Position numbers and translations under genes: made by a program. A stretch of DNA of 64,000 nt from assembly GCF_047238185.1 (NCBI RefSeq), contig NZ_JBDFMI010000006.1, forward strand, positions 310,001-374,000. The letters run 5' to 3'. This stretch comes from Bacillus_AD sp047238185. Lineage in GTDB: Bacteria > Bacillota > Bacilli > Bacillales > DSM-1321. Below the pieces are notes generated by a model that was not told the origin of the DNA, did no database searches, and worked only from the letters and a program-made list of their open reading frames with translations. Below are positions 25,471-33,873 of the stretch, piece after piece. Within the stretch, counting starts at the first letter, position 1; every line of letters begins with the position of its first letter.

Positions 25471-25842
25471 TTACAACGCTTCTAAGGGAAGATAGGTTTT
25501 GACTGCCTGCCGGATATCATCAATATCGAACGGTTTTGCAAAATGGGTAATCGCCCCTAAATCCTTTGCTTTTTGAATCATATCCAACTCCCCATATGCT
25601 GTCATGATAATAACAGCGATTCCCTGATCCTTCGCTTTCATCCGTTTCAGGATTTCAATGCCGTCCATCCCGGGAATTTTCATATCCAAAAGAACCAGAT
25701 CCGGCGCATCCTTTTCGACAATCTCCAATGCTTGCACACCGTTAGCTGCCTGGTACGTTTGATAGCCTTCTTTTTGAAACACCTCATTCAATAAAACTCG
25801 AATCCCATACTGATCATCCACAATAAGAATTTTCTCAGCCAT
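25471..25842 (-). CDS. spo0F: Sporulation initiation phosphotransferase Spo0F
   Basis: Single-domain receiver that passes phosphate from the sporulation kinases to Spo0B in the phosphorelay. The acidic pocket Asp9-Asp10, phospho-acceptor Asp53 in LLDMKIPGMDGIEI (Asp54 in B. subtilis numbering), Thr in IMTAYGELDMI and Lys103 in HFAKPFD are intact. No output domain follows. The ATG is behind AAAGGGGTGG. It is divergent from ywjG and lies next to fbaA, the standard arrangement. I could not place a convincing sigma-H promoter. Confidence 0.97.
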   Translation of the reverse strand: MAEKILIVDDQYGIRVLLNEVFQKEGYQTYQAANGVQALEIVEKDAPDLVLLDMKIPGMDGIEILKRMKAKDQGIAVIIMTAYGELDMIQKAKDLGAITHFAKPFDIDDIRQAVKTYLPLEAL

Positions 25843-25952
25843 TTTTCCACCCCTTTTTATTCGGTCGCGATTTTTTCCTTATTCGACTCCCCCAAGACTA
25901 TGAACAGCTCCGCATCTGCTTCCTGCGATTCGCCATGGTATTATAGCAATGA

Positions 25953-25982
25953 TTCGCTTATGCCGCCAGAATCCTATATAAT
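25953..25982 (+). promoter_or_regulatory. Probable promoter of ywjG
   Basis: A TATAAT at 25977-25982 lies 32 bases before the ywjG start; the -35 (TCGCTT, about 17 bases upstream) is poor. Confidence 0.4.
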
Positions 25983-26014
25983 GCACATAGTTCACGTCAT
26001 AAAGGAGATAGACT

Positions 26015-26536
26015 ATGCTTAAGATTTTTTCTACCCAATTAAGCGGTATATTTAAAACCATTAACGAAGACGAGTTTGCGTTTGAGGATAGTGCGAGATT
26101 ACTTGCACAAGCGGCAGTCGGAGACGGTCATATATACATAGCTGGATTCAGTGAGTTGCAGGGCCTAATCGCACAAGTTTCTGAGGGAATTGATTCCCTT
26201 CCTGCCTGCCTGCCCTTCAATGATATCGATGAAGTGACATCTGCAGATCGTGTATTGATTGCCACTCGCAACCATACAGACAAGGATGCCAATGCACTGG
26301 CCCACACCCTATACGAACGGAATATCCCTTTTGTTGCTATGTCGTCTATTACCGATGAAGAAGAAGGACTCAATCAATTAGCTGATGTTCATATCGACAT
26401 GCATGTCAAAAGAGGGCTTGTCCCTTCGGAAACAGGCGGCCGCATAGGATTCCCGCACCTATTGACAGCTCTTTACATTCTTCATGGCATTCAATTCACA
26501 CTGCTAGAACTGCTTGAGGAATATAAGGATGAATAG
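26015..26536 (+). CDS. ywjG: DUF2529 family protein YwjG
   Basis: A 173-residue protein of unknown function that resembles a SIS-type sugar-isomerase fold: DGHIYIAGFSELQGLI, DRVLIATRNHTDKDANALA and IPFVAMSSITDEEEG alternate like a Rossmann sheet, and FPHLLTALYILHGIQFTLLELL ends it. The ATG follows AAAGGAGATAGACT. It is convergent with pyrG and shares a bidirectional terminator with it. The identification is from the conserved spo0F-ywjG-pyrG order and length; the sugar-phosphate idea is inference. Confidence 0.85.
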   Translation: MLKIFSTQLSGIFKTINEDEFAFEDSARLLAQAAVGDGHIYIAGFSELQGLIAQVSEGIDSLPACLPFNDIDEVTSADRVLIATRNHTDKDANALAHTLYERNIPFVAMSSITDEEEGLNQLADVHIDMHVKRGLVPSETGGRIGFPHLLTALYILHGIQFTLLELLEEYKDE

Positions 26537-26688
26537 AAACTTCTTCCATATAATTTGATAATATCATGCTTTCCAATGCACTCCTACCATTTTTGACAAA
26601 TTGTCGAACATTTGGGTACAAATACTCGAAATGTCATTCTATAGTTGTGCAGGCTCCCCTATGCCTATTACAGAAAGAAATACAAATA

Positions 26689-26724
26689 GGCCGATTTCCC
26701 CTCTAATGGAGAAACCGGCCTTTT
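26689..26724. terminator. Bidirectional terminator between ywjG and pyrG
   Basis: GGCCG-A-TTTC and GAAA-C-CGGCC pair across 26689-26720, followed by TTTTAAAA on the plus strand and TATTTGTATTTC on the minus strand. Confidence 0.75.
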
Positions 26725-26741
26725 AAAATCCCTCAAGGATC

Positions 26742-28343
26742 TTAAGCTTGATTTTTAATGGTCGATTCAACAAAATCACGGAACAATGGTTGCGGTCTTG
26801 TCGGTCTGGAAATGAACTCAGGATGGAATTGGGAAGCTACAAACCAAGGATGATCCTGCAATTCAATTATTTCTACCAAACGGCCGTCCACACTTGTACC
26901 TGAGAAGACGAAACCTTTCGCTTCCATCTCTTGGCGGTAATGGTTATTGAACTCATAACGGTGGCGATGGCGTTCATATACCACTTCATCATTGTAAGCG
27001 TCTTTGGCTTTTGAACCGTCTGCCAATTTACATGGATATAATCCAAGGCGCAACGTACCGCCCAAATCTTCAACATCCTTTTGTTCAGGAAGAAGATCTA
27101 TGATTGGGTGCGGCGTATTCGGATCCAATTCTGAAGAATGGGCCCCATCCAAGCCAAGGACATTGCGTGCAAATTCGATAGATGCCAATTGCATACCAAG
27201 GCAGATGCCCAAGAATGGTTTCTTGTTTTCACGTGCATATTTAATGGCAGCGATTTTACCTTCAACGCCGCGATCTCCGAATCCGCCTGGAACAAGGATT
27301 CCATCTGCATTGCCCAATAATTCGGCTACATTGTCATCGCTCACTTCCTCGGCATTGATCCAATCGATATCGATATCGGCATCGAAAGCATAACCGGCAT
27401 GCTTTAATGCTTCTACAACTGAAATATAAGCATCCTGCAACTCCACATATTTACCAACTAACGCAATGCGGGTTTTCTTGGATAGATTCAATACTTTTGT
27501 AACAAGCTCTTTCCATTCATCCATATCCGCTTGTCCGCAAGTCAATTTCAAATGGTCGCAAACGATTTGGTCAAGATGCTGTTCTTGAAGAGCCAATGGC
27601 ACAGAGTATAGCGTATCGGCATCTTGGCATTCGATAACTGCATTTGGATCGATATCGCAGAATAAGGCGATTTTATCCTTCATATCTTGTGAAATAGGCA
27701 TTTCTGTACGTACTACGATGACATTTGGCTGTATGCCAAGACTTCTTAGTTCTTTTACACTGTGCTGTGTAGGCTTTGTCTTCATTTCACCAGCGGCTTT
27801 AATGTATGGAACCAATGTACAATGCAAATAAAGGACATTGTCCGAGCCGATGTCGCTCTTAATTTGGCGAATCGCTTCAAGGAAAGGAAGAGATTCGATA
27901 TCGCCCACTGTGCCGCCGATTTCTGTGATGACTACATCTGCATTTGTTTCTTTGCCGGCACGGAATACACGTTCTTTGATTTCGTTTGTGATATGTGGAA
28001 TAACCTGGACTGTGCCTCCCAGGTAATCTCCACGGCGTTCTTTGCGAAGGACTGTCGAGTATACTCTTCCGGAAGTCACATTGCTGTATTTGCTAAGGTT
28101 GATGTCGATGAATCGCTCATAGTGGCCAAGGTCCAAATCCGTTTCAGCGCCATCATCCGTAACGAAAACCTCACCGTGCTGGTAAGGGCTCATTGTCCCT
28201 GGATCCACGTTAATATATGGATCAAATTTTTGGATTGTAACGTTCAATCCCCTGTTTTTCAGCAATCGTCCCAAAGAAGCTGCCGTAATCCCTTTTCCTA
28301 GAGATGATACTACTCCACCAGTTACAAAAATATACTTAGTCAA
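26742..28343 (-). CDS. pyrG: CTP synthase
   Basis: Aminates UTP to CTP with glutamine and ATP. The synthase domain (about residues 1-266) has VTGGVVSSLGKGITAASLG and DPYINVDPGTMSPYQHGEVFV; the glutamine amidotransferase domain has the nucleophile in FLGICLGMQLA and the His-Glu pair in SQFHPEFISRP. The start is TTG, behind AAGGGGG. The 533-residue length is normal. Upstream lies a CTP-dependent attenuator leader, described separately. Confidence 0.97.
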   Translation of the reverse strand: MTKYIFVTGGVVSSLGKGITAASLGRLLKNRGLNVTIQKFDPYINVDPGTMSPYQHGEVFVTDDGAETDLDLGHYERFIDINLSKYSNVTSGRVYSTVLRKERRGDYLGGTVQVIPHITNEIKERVFRAGKETNADVVITEIGGTVGDIESLPFLEAIRQIKSDIGSDNVLYLHCTLVPYIKAAGEMKTKPTQHSVKELRSLGIQPNVIVVRTEMPISQDMKDKIALFCDIDPNAVIECQDADTLYSVPLALQEQHLDQIVCDHLKLTCGQADMDEWKELVTKVLNLSKKTRIALVGKYVELQDAYISVVEALKHAGYAFDADIDIDWINAEEVSDDNVAELLGNADGILVPGGFGDRGVEGKIAAIKYARENKKPFLGICLGMQLASIEFARNVLGLDGAHSSELDPNTPHPIIDLLPEQKDVEDLGGTLRLGLYPCKLADGSKAKDAYNDEVVYERHRHRYEFNNHYRQEMEAKGFVFSGTSVDGRLVEIIELQDHPWFVASQFHPEFISRPTRPQPLFRDFVESTIKNQA

Positions 28344-28458
28344 TTGTTCTTTTCCCCCTTAAAATAATCATTTAGCTGTATGTTGCATCCGTGTTACAGG
28401 CATTCAGTCGGGAGACCTTCACCAAAAGGCAAACCTGCTCATTTCTGGTTGGATGTAC

Positions 28459-28492
28459 AAAAAACGAAAGGGAGCTGCCATCTGCGCAGCCC
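28459..28492 (-). terminator. Second terminator-like hairpin in the pyrG leader
   Basis: GGGCTGC and GCAGCTCCC pair (with one bulged base) around GCAGATG, followed by TTTCGTTTTTTG on the minus strand. It lies about 115 bases before pyrG and downstream of the main attenuator. Confidence 0.6.
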
Positions 28493-28539
28493 ACTCAATT
28501 TCATTTACATAATGGAATAATACTAGTGTCCCCAGAAGA

Positions 28540-28614
28540 CTAAAAACATTGCAATACCTTTATAAAAAACAAAAACGCCCCACTTACAAAAGTAAGGGAG
28601 CGATATAGTTTCAT
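28540..28614 (-). CDS. Candidate 24-codon leader peptide overlapping the pyrG attenuator
   Basis: ATG at 28612-28614 follows AAAAAGGA by seven bases and opens a frame MKLYRSLTFVSGAFLFFIK plus VLQCF before TAG. The frame runs straight through the attenuator hairpin (28576-28602). The peptide is hydrophobic and would span a membrane once. It may be a genuine small protein, a leader peptide whose translation affects the hairpin, or chance. No homologue is recognised. Confidence 0.35.
   Translation of the reverse strand: MKLYRSLTFVSGAFLFFIKVLQCF
28563..28602 (-). terminator. CTP-responsive attenuator terminator of pyrG
   Basis: CGCTCCCTTAC and GTAAGTGGGGCG pair across 28576-28602 and are followed by TTTTTGTTTTTT. 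The 5' arm contains CTCCCTT, which could pair with a G-run added at the transcript 5' end, the antitermination mechanism established for B. subtilis pyrG. Confidence 0.85.
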
Positions 28615-28632
28615 AATCGTGTCCTTTTTTAA

Positions 28633-28675
28633 GGAGCCCAAAAATGATTCTACAAATTTCTACTTCAAAAGTCAA
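28633..28675 (-). promoter_or_regulatory. pyrG promoter with GGGCTCC initiation sequence
   Basis: TTGACT (28670-28675), 17 bases, TAGAAT (28647-28652), then seven bases to a start at 28639 where the transcript begins GGGCTCC. Initiation at GGGC allows reiterative G addition when CTP is low, as shown for B. subtilis pyrG. The -35 lies within ten bases of the rpoE stop. Confidence 0.85.
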
Positions 28676-28680
28676 GTTGT

Positions 28681-29199
28681 TTACAGATCTTCTTCCTCTT
28701 CTTCCTCGTCCTCGTCTTCAAGTTCGAAGTCATCGTCCACTAAATCTTCTTCAATGTCATCGTCGTCTTCGTCCTCATCCAAGTCAATCAGATCGTCATC
28801 ACTGTCTTCGTCAAGATCTGCGTCTAAATCCTCTTCTTCATAGTCATCCAGATCTTCTTCAACTTCATCAAATTCTTCTTCTTCCACTTTTTTAGCTTTT
28901 TTCTTCTTCGGTTTCACAGGGTTAACCATTTCATCTTCCACTTGGTCAATCGGATACCAATCTTTCAGTCCCCACATTTGTTCGCCTGTAATATTGAAGC
29001 GTCCATCCACATTCAAATCTGTATAGAATTGAGGAAGTTTTTGCTGTAATTGTTCTTTTTTCAGGTCTTGCAAGCTTGCAATTTCACTGATCAATTCTTG
29101 GAAAGAAATAGCTTGTTTTCTTTCTCCCAGGATTGCGTGTGTCAATTCAATTAAAGACATTTCTTTAATATCTTCTTTGGCCATTTGATTCAAATTCAA
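28681..29199 (-). CDS. rpoE: DNA-directed RNA polymerase delta subunit
   Basis: Gram-positive polymerase subunit that speeds recycling and raises promoter selectivity. The folded N-terminal domain (about residues 1-90) has ISFQELISEIASLQ, FYTDLNVDGRF and MWGLKDWYPIDQ; after a KPKKKKAKK patch the last 75 residues are almost entirely Asp and Glu, the diagnostic acidic tail. TTG at 29197-29199, ten bases behind AAAGGA, is preferred; a GTG at 29208 and an ATG at 29184 are alternatives. It precedes pyrG as in B. subtilis. Confidence 0.94.
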   Translation of the reverse strand: MNLNQMAKEDIKEMSLIELTHAILGERKQAISFQELISEIASLQDLKKEQLQQKLPQFYTDLNVDGRFNITGEQMWGLKDWYPIDQVEDEMVNPVKPKKKKAKKVEEEEFDEVEEDLDDYEEEDLDADLDEDSDDDLIDLDEDEDDDDIEEDLVDDDFELEDEDEEEEEEDL

Positions 29200-29418
29200 A
29201 ATGTGCACGTCCTTTCTCTATCAAAAAGCATGGTAGTCCATGCTTTACCAATACTTCCATAAATAAAATCGCATATATCTATCATTATAAACAATTCATT
29301 TAGGTTTATGCTAGTTCTAACTTACCCTTTCGGACGTTTTCCGCTATTAAAAAGCGGCGGTTCCGCACCGGGCGTATAAACATGCAGTATGCAGCCAGCC
29401 GATGTTCCCCGGCGCACC

Positions 29419-29592
29419 CTACCTGCGGCCAGGGCCTTTTTTATCCTTGCGATGCTCGCGATAGGCCAAGTAAAAGAAAAAGAAAGAAGCCAATAAAAAA
29501 CTGACTGCGCCGAATTGCTTTTGATATAAAATTACGGAGGCTACCACAAACACACAAATACATACTATGAATATTATTTTTTTCAGGTTCAT
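29419..29592 (-). CDS. Small two-helix membrane protein, unknown function
   Basis: A 57-residue protein starting MNLKKIIFIVCICVFVVAS, behind GGAGCTGGAATC. Two hydrophobic helices (about residues 4-22 and 27-44) are followed by a basic tail YREHRKDKKGPGRR, which should lie inside by the positive-inside rule. It stands alone between rpoE and icmF. I do not recognise the family. Good start site and sensible topology support it as a real gene. Confidence 0.6.
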   Translation of the reverse strand: MNLKKIIFIVCICVFVVASVILYQKQFGAVSFLLASFFFFYLAYREHRKDKKGPGRR

Positions 29593-29803
29593 GATTCCAG
29601 CTCCATTGCATCTGAAGTTCACTTATAGAAAATCATTTTAACCTTATTTTTTGCGATTTATAAAGGTTTTTTGTAAATTTCTTGTTTTTTCCTCCATATT
29701 TCTGCCTATCGAAACCGAAAAACGCGGCTTTTATACACTCTGCCGCCTATGCCTAGCGATCATTCCCTCTAATCGGCACCTGCCATACCCACCGAAAATC
29801 ACC

Positions 29804-29836
29804 CAAAAAAGAAGCCGACGCGACGCATCAGCTTCT
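29804..29836 (-). terminator. Intrinsic terminator after icmF
   Basis: AGAAGC (29831-29836) and GCTTCT (29810-29815) bound a nearly continuous 12-bp stem with a three-base loop, then TTTTTTGG. Confidence 0.88.
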
Positions 29837-29846
29837 GTCCTCTGGT

Positions 29847-32800
29847 TTACATATTCCGGCGGTATTGTCCGCCCACTTCATATAAGGCTTTCGTTATCTG
29901 ACCAAGACTTGCATATTTAACAGCTTCCATCAGAGCAGCAAAGATATTCCCTCCGTTGACTGCCGCCTCTTTAATTTGGCGGATTGCCTCGTTGCACCGG
30001 TCTTGATGGCGTTCCTGGAATGCCCTTAAAGAAGCAATCTGCCCTTCCTTCTCTTCCTTCGTTCCCCTCGCAAGTTCAATATTGTTCATTTCTTCCTCAG
30101 AAGGGGGATTAGGATTCAAATACGTATTTACTCCAATGATCGGTAACTCTCCTGAATGTTTCTTCATCTCATAAAACATTGATTCATCTTGGATTTTACC
30201 GCGCTGATACTGCGTTTCCATAGCCCCGAGCACTCCGCCGCGGTCATTGATCCGTTCAAATTCCTTCAAGACAGCATCTTCCACTAAATCAGTCAGCTCT
30301 TCAATGATAAAAGATCCCTGAACTGGATTTTCATTTTTGGACAATCCAAGTTCCTTCGTAATAATCATCTGAATAGCCATCGCTCTCCGGACCGATTCCT
30401 CGGTCGGTGTGGTAATAGCTTCATCATACGCATTTGTATGAAGTGAGTTGCAATTGTCCTGGAGTGCCATGAGCGCTTGTAGTGTTGTGCGGATATCGTT
30501 AAAATCAATTTCCTGCGCATGCAGCGAACGACCTGATGTCTGAATATGGTATTTCAGTTTTTGGCTCCGTTCATTGGCGCCATACCGATTTTTCATGACA
30601 ATGGCCCAGATTCTCCGCGCTACTCTCCCAATTACTGTATACTCAGGGTCCAGCCCATTTGAAAAGAAAAATGATAGATTCGCTGCAAAATTGTCAATTT
30701 TCATTCCACGGCTCAAATAATACTCCACATACGTAAAGCCGTTGGCCAAGGTGAATGCAAGCTGGGAAATCGGATTCGCACCGGCTTCAGCGATATGGTA
30801 TCCGGATATGGAAACGGAATAATAGTTACGGACCTGATGGTCAATAAAATATTCCTGGATATCCCCCATCATCCGCAGCGCAAACTCTGTAGAGAAGATG
30901 CATGTGTTTTGGCCTTGGTCTTCCTTCAGGATATCCGCCTGCACAGTCCCTCTCACGGTCTTCAATGTATAAGCCGCCACTTCCTGCTTTTCTTGTTCCG
31001 TTAATGTCCTTTCCAACTCGGTTTCTTTCATTTCCAGCTGCTGCATGATCGCCGTATTGAGGTACATCGCCAGAATGATCGGAGCTGGTCCATTGATCGT
31101 CATGGATACAGATGTGGAAGGATGGCATAAATCAAAACCGCTATACAGGATGCGCATATCATCCAGCGTACAAATATTGACTCCGCTCTCTCCTACTTTC
31201 CCGTAAATATCCGGTCTATAATCCGGATCTTCACCGTACAACGTAACAGAATCGAACGCTGTGCTTAATCGTTTTGCGTTATCATCCTTCGATAAATAAT
31301 GGAATCGTTTATTTGTCCTTGCCGGTGAACCTTCCCCAGCAAATTGGCGTTTCGGATCTTCGCCTTCACGCTTAAATGGAAAAACGCCTGCTGTATAAGG
31401 AAAATAGCCGGGTCTATTTTCTTTATAGATCCATTCAAGAATTTCTCCGTAATCCTTGTACTTAGGGAGTGAAACCTTTGGAATCATAAGCCCTGATAGG
31501 CTCTTGGACTTCAGTTCCGTTTTTACTTCTTTATCCCGGACATACGTGATAAGTTCATCCTGATTATATTGCTCCTTTATGCGCTCCCAACCTGCCAGGT
31601 TCTTTTTGGATTCCTCAGTCAGTTTTTCCTCATAGTTCTTTTTCAATTGTTCAAGTGACACTGCCATTTTTTCATCCGTTCCATCAATGGCGGCTATCGT
31701 CCCTTCAATCTGGTACACTTTCCTAGCTGCCTCGCTTTGAGAGGCCACTTCCCGGCTATAGGATTTTACGCTTTCGACGATTTCACGTAAATAATAGCGG
31801 CGGTCATTCGGGATAATGATATTCTGTTTCTTAACATCGCCATCGACTTTATAAGAAGTAACCCACTCTGTCCCTGTTTTCCGGTTGATGGTTTCAACCA
31901 AAGCTGCAAATAGGCTATTTGTCCCTTCATCATTGAATTGGCTGGCTATTGTACCGTAGACCGGCATTTCCGCAAAATCTTGGCCAAACAATTCATGGCT
32001 TCGCTGATATTGTTTTTGGACTTGCCTCATGGCATCCTCCGAACCTTTTCGTTCGAATTTATTGATGACAATCAAATCCGCATAATCGATCATATCGATT
32101 TTTTCCAACTGGGAAGGCGCTCCGAATTCGCTTGTCATTACATACATTGATACGTCGCATAAATCCGCGATAGCCGCATCCCCCTGGCCGATTCCCGATG
32201 TCTCGACTATGATTAAATCGAAACCGGCAGCCTTTGTAACGGTAATGGCATCCTTTAATGCCAGCGATAACTCGCTTCTTGACGTACGGGTCGCCAAGCT
32301 TCTCATGTAGACTCGTTCATTAAATATGGCATTCATGCGGATCCGGTCGCCAAGAAGGGCTCCTCCGGTCTTTTGCTTCGTTGGATCAATAGAAAGAATA
32401 GCCAGCTTTTTATCCGGGATGTCGTTCAGGAATCGGCGGACCAATTCATCCGTCAATGAGCTTTTCCCCGCACCGCCCGTCCCGGTTATCCCGACAACAG
32501 GCGATTGGGCAGCCAATGGATTAAGTTCATTCAGCAGAGGTTCAATACTTGAGGCTGTTTCCTTGGAGGCATCTAAGTTGTTTTCGACCGTGGTGATCCA
32601 TTTCGCTACCGCATTGTATGCTCCTTTTTTCAAATCTCCTAAATAACTCATTGGGTCTTCTTCATGTATATGGGTATCACAGTCTTCCAGCATGGCATTA
32701 ATCATTCCTTGCAGGCCAAGCTCACGTCCGTCTTCTGTTGAGAAAATGCGGTTAATGCCGTAGTCATGCAATTCATGGATCTCCCGCGGAATGATGACTC

Positions 32801-33107
32801 CCCCACCGCCGCCATAAATGCGAATATGGCCTGCACCTTTTTCCTTCAATAGATCATACATATATTTGAAATATTCCACATGTCCGCCCTGGTAAGAAGA
32901 GATGGCAATTCCATTTGCATCCTCCTGTATGGCAGCGTTCACTACTTCTTCTACAGAGCGATTATGGCCAAGGTGAATGACCTCCGCTCCTGAACTTTGC
33001 AGGATTCTTCTCATAATATTGATTGATGCATCATGGCCGTCAAATAAACTGGATGATGTAATAAAACGAATATGGTTCTTTGGCTTATATACTGTCGTAC
33101 TTTGCAT
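29847..33107 (-). CDS. icmF: Fused isobutyryl-CoA mutase / G-protein chaperone
   Basis: A 1086-residue fusion. An N-terminal B12-binding domain carries DGHDASIN with ligand His25. A MeaI-type GTPase chaperone domain (about 200-410) has P-loop GTGGAGKSS (208-216) and SIDPTKQKTGGALLGDR. A C-terminal mutase barrel (about 545-1086) has SVSISGYHIAEAGANP. Residues PYTAGVFPFK (569-578) match the IcmF signature, where methylmalonyl-CoA mutase has a tyrosine/arginine pair, so isobutyryl-CoA to n-butyryl-CoA (and perhaps pivalyl/isovaleryl-CoA) rearrangement is expected. It is the last gene of the acyl-CoA operon; the butyryl-CoA product would enter the neighbouring dehydrogenases. Confidence 0.93.
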   Translation of the reverse strand: MQSTTVYKPKNHIRFITSSSLFDGHDASINIMRRILQSSGAEVIHLGHNRSVEEVVNAAIQEDANGIAISSYQGGHVEYFKYMYDLLKEKGAGHIRIYGGGGGVIIPREIHELHDYGINRIFSTEDGRELGLQGMINAMLEDCDTHIHEEDPMSYLGDLKKGAYNAVAKWITTVENNLDASKETASSIEPLLNELNPLAAQSPVVGITGTGGAGKSSLTDELVRRFLNDIPDKKLAILSIDPTKQKTGGALLGDRIRMNAIFNERVYMRSLATRTSRSELSLALKDAITVTKAAGFDLIIVETSGIGQGDAAIADLCDVSMYVMTSEFGAPSQLEKIDMIDYADLIVINKFERKGSEDAMRQVQKQYQRSHELFGQDFAEMPVYGTIASQFNDEGTNSLFAALVETINRKTGTEWVTSYKVDGDVKKQNIIIPNDRRYYLREIVESVKSYSREVASQSEAARKVYQIEGTIAAIDGTDEKMAVSLEQLKKNYEEKLTEESKKNLAGWERIKEQYNQDELITYVRDKEVKTELKSKSLSGLMIPKVSLPKYKDYGEILEWIYKENRPGYFPYTAGVFPFKREGEDPKRQFAGEGSPARTNKRFHYLSKDDNAKRLSTAFDSVTLYGEDPDYRPDIYGKVGESGVNICTLDDMRILYSGFDLCHPSTSVSMTINGPAPIILAMYLNTAIMQQLEMKETELERTLTEQEKQEVAAYTLKTVRGTVQADILKEDQGQNTCIFSTEFALRMMGDIQEYFIDHQVRNYYSVSISGYHIAEAGANPISQLAFTLANGFTYVEYYLSRGMKIDNFAANLSFFFSNGLDPEYTVIGRVARRIWAIVMKNRYGANERSQKLKYHIQTSGRSLHAQEIDFNDIRTTLQALMALQDNCNSLHTNAYDEAITTPTEESVRRAMAIQMIITKELGLSKNENPVQGSFIIEELTDLVEDAVLKEFERINDRGGVLGAMETQYQRGKIQDESMFYEMKKHSGELPIIGVNTYLNPNPPSEEEMNNIELARGTKEEKEGQIASLRAFQERHQDRCNEAIRQIKEAAVNGGNIFAALMEAVKYASLGQITKALYEVGGQYRRNM

Positions 33108-33127
33108 ATGCTCTCCTCCTTATCGTG

Positions 33128-33763
33128 TCAGCGCACTTTGGATGTCAACCTGATCCCTTCCAATAACGATTTCGTTTGCATATCGATATATTCTTCTAAA
33201 GTAAATAGTTTTTGTAGCGCCCAGCGCCTGAATCCCCACATTTGCCCCTGGACAAAGATATTGTGGGCAACCATCTTGATTTGGCGGTCATCCATATCAA
33301 GTTCTTTATTATGCCGGCATTTCAGCAGTAAGGTTTCAAACATGGCCACCATTTCGATTTCCTTGTTCAGTACATAAGGCAGTGCATCCTTCGACAGGGA
33401 TTTCGCTTCCTGATACATGACCAGCACTTCGTCCTGCATGTCATCAACAACCTTGAAATAATTTGAGACCCCAACCGTTAGGCTATTGATTGAGCCATCT
33501 TTATCAGCCAGATTTTCCTCCAGCCGGTCCTTTACCTCATCGTAAATACGGTCGCACACCAAATAAAGCACATCTTCCTTCGTACGGATATATTCATAGA
33601 GTGTTCCGATGCTGAAGCCTGATGCTTTGGCTATTTCTCTTGTTGTTGTCCGATGAAATCCTTTCTCTTTGAAAAGCGTTACTGCTCCCGTTATCATTTG
33701 ATTACGCCTTTTTTGGATCAGTTCTTCATCTTTTACAGAAGCATGCACTTCTCTTTTTTTCAT
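33128..33763 (-). CDS. TetR/AcrR family transcriptional regulator of the acyl-CoA operon
   Basis: A 211-residue regulator. The DNA-binding domain (about residues 18-68) has the TetR helix-turn-helix FHRTTTREIAKASGFSIGTL and YEYIRTKEDVLYLV. The ligand domain includes MYQEAKSLSKDALPYVLNKE, similar to fatty-acid-responsive TetR proteins. It lies between acdA and icmF in one operon and 20 bases before icmF, so it probably responds to an acyl-CoA and regulates this operon; a palindrome at 38441-38458 is a candidate site. It may be equivalent to FadR, but FadR of B. subtilis is encoded elsewhere. Confidence 0.85.
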   Translation of the reverse strand: MKKREVHASVKDEELIQKRRNQMITGAVTLFKEKGFHRTTTREIAKASGFSIGTLYEYIRTKEDVLYLVCDRIYDEVKDRLEENLADKDGSINSLTVGVSNYFKVVDDMQDEVLVMYQEAKSLSKDALPYVLNKEIEMVAMFETLLLKCRHNKELDMDDRQIKMVAHNIFVQGQMWGFRRWALQKLFTLEEYIDMQTKSLLEGIRLTSKVR

Positions 33764-33873
33764 GTTTGCATCGCCTCACTTCTATTGTCTTTTCCTTCCG
33801 GCATGTACTGAAGCCGGCAGATTAGGAATGTAATTCCATTCACATCCCGGTCGCCGGCCGCTCAATAGCATTC

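Noticed and set aside
25843..26014. Sigma-H promoter for spo0F
   Set aside because: AGGAAAA and CGAAT elements occur before spo0F, but they are about four bases too close together and would start transcription inside the ribosome site.
28619..28895. Serine-rich and proline/leucine-rich plus-strand frames opposite rpoE
   Set aside because: They are antisense shadows of the Asp/Glu tail of the delta subunit; GAT/GAA codons read backwards give serine- and leucine-rich frames.
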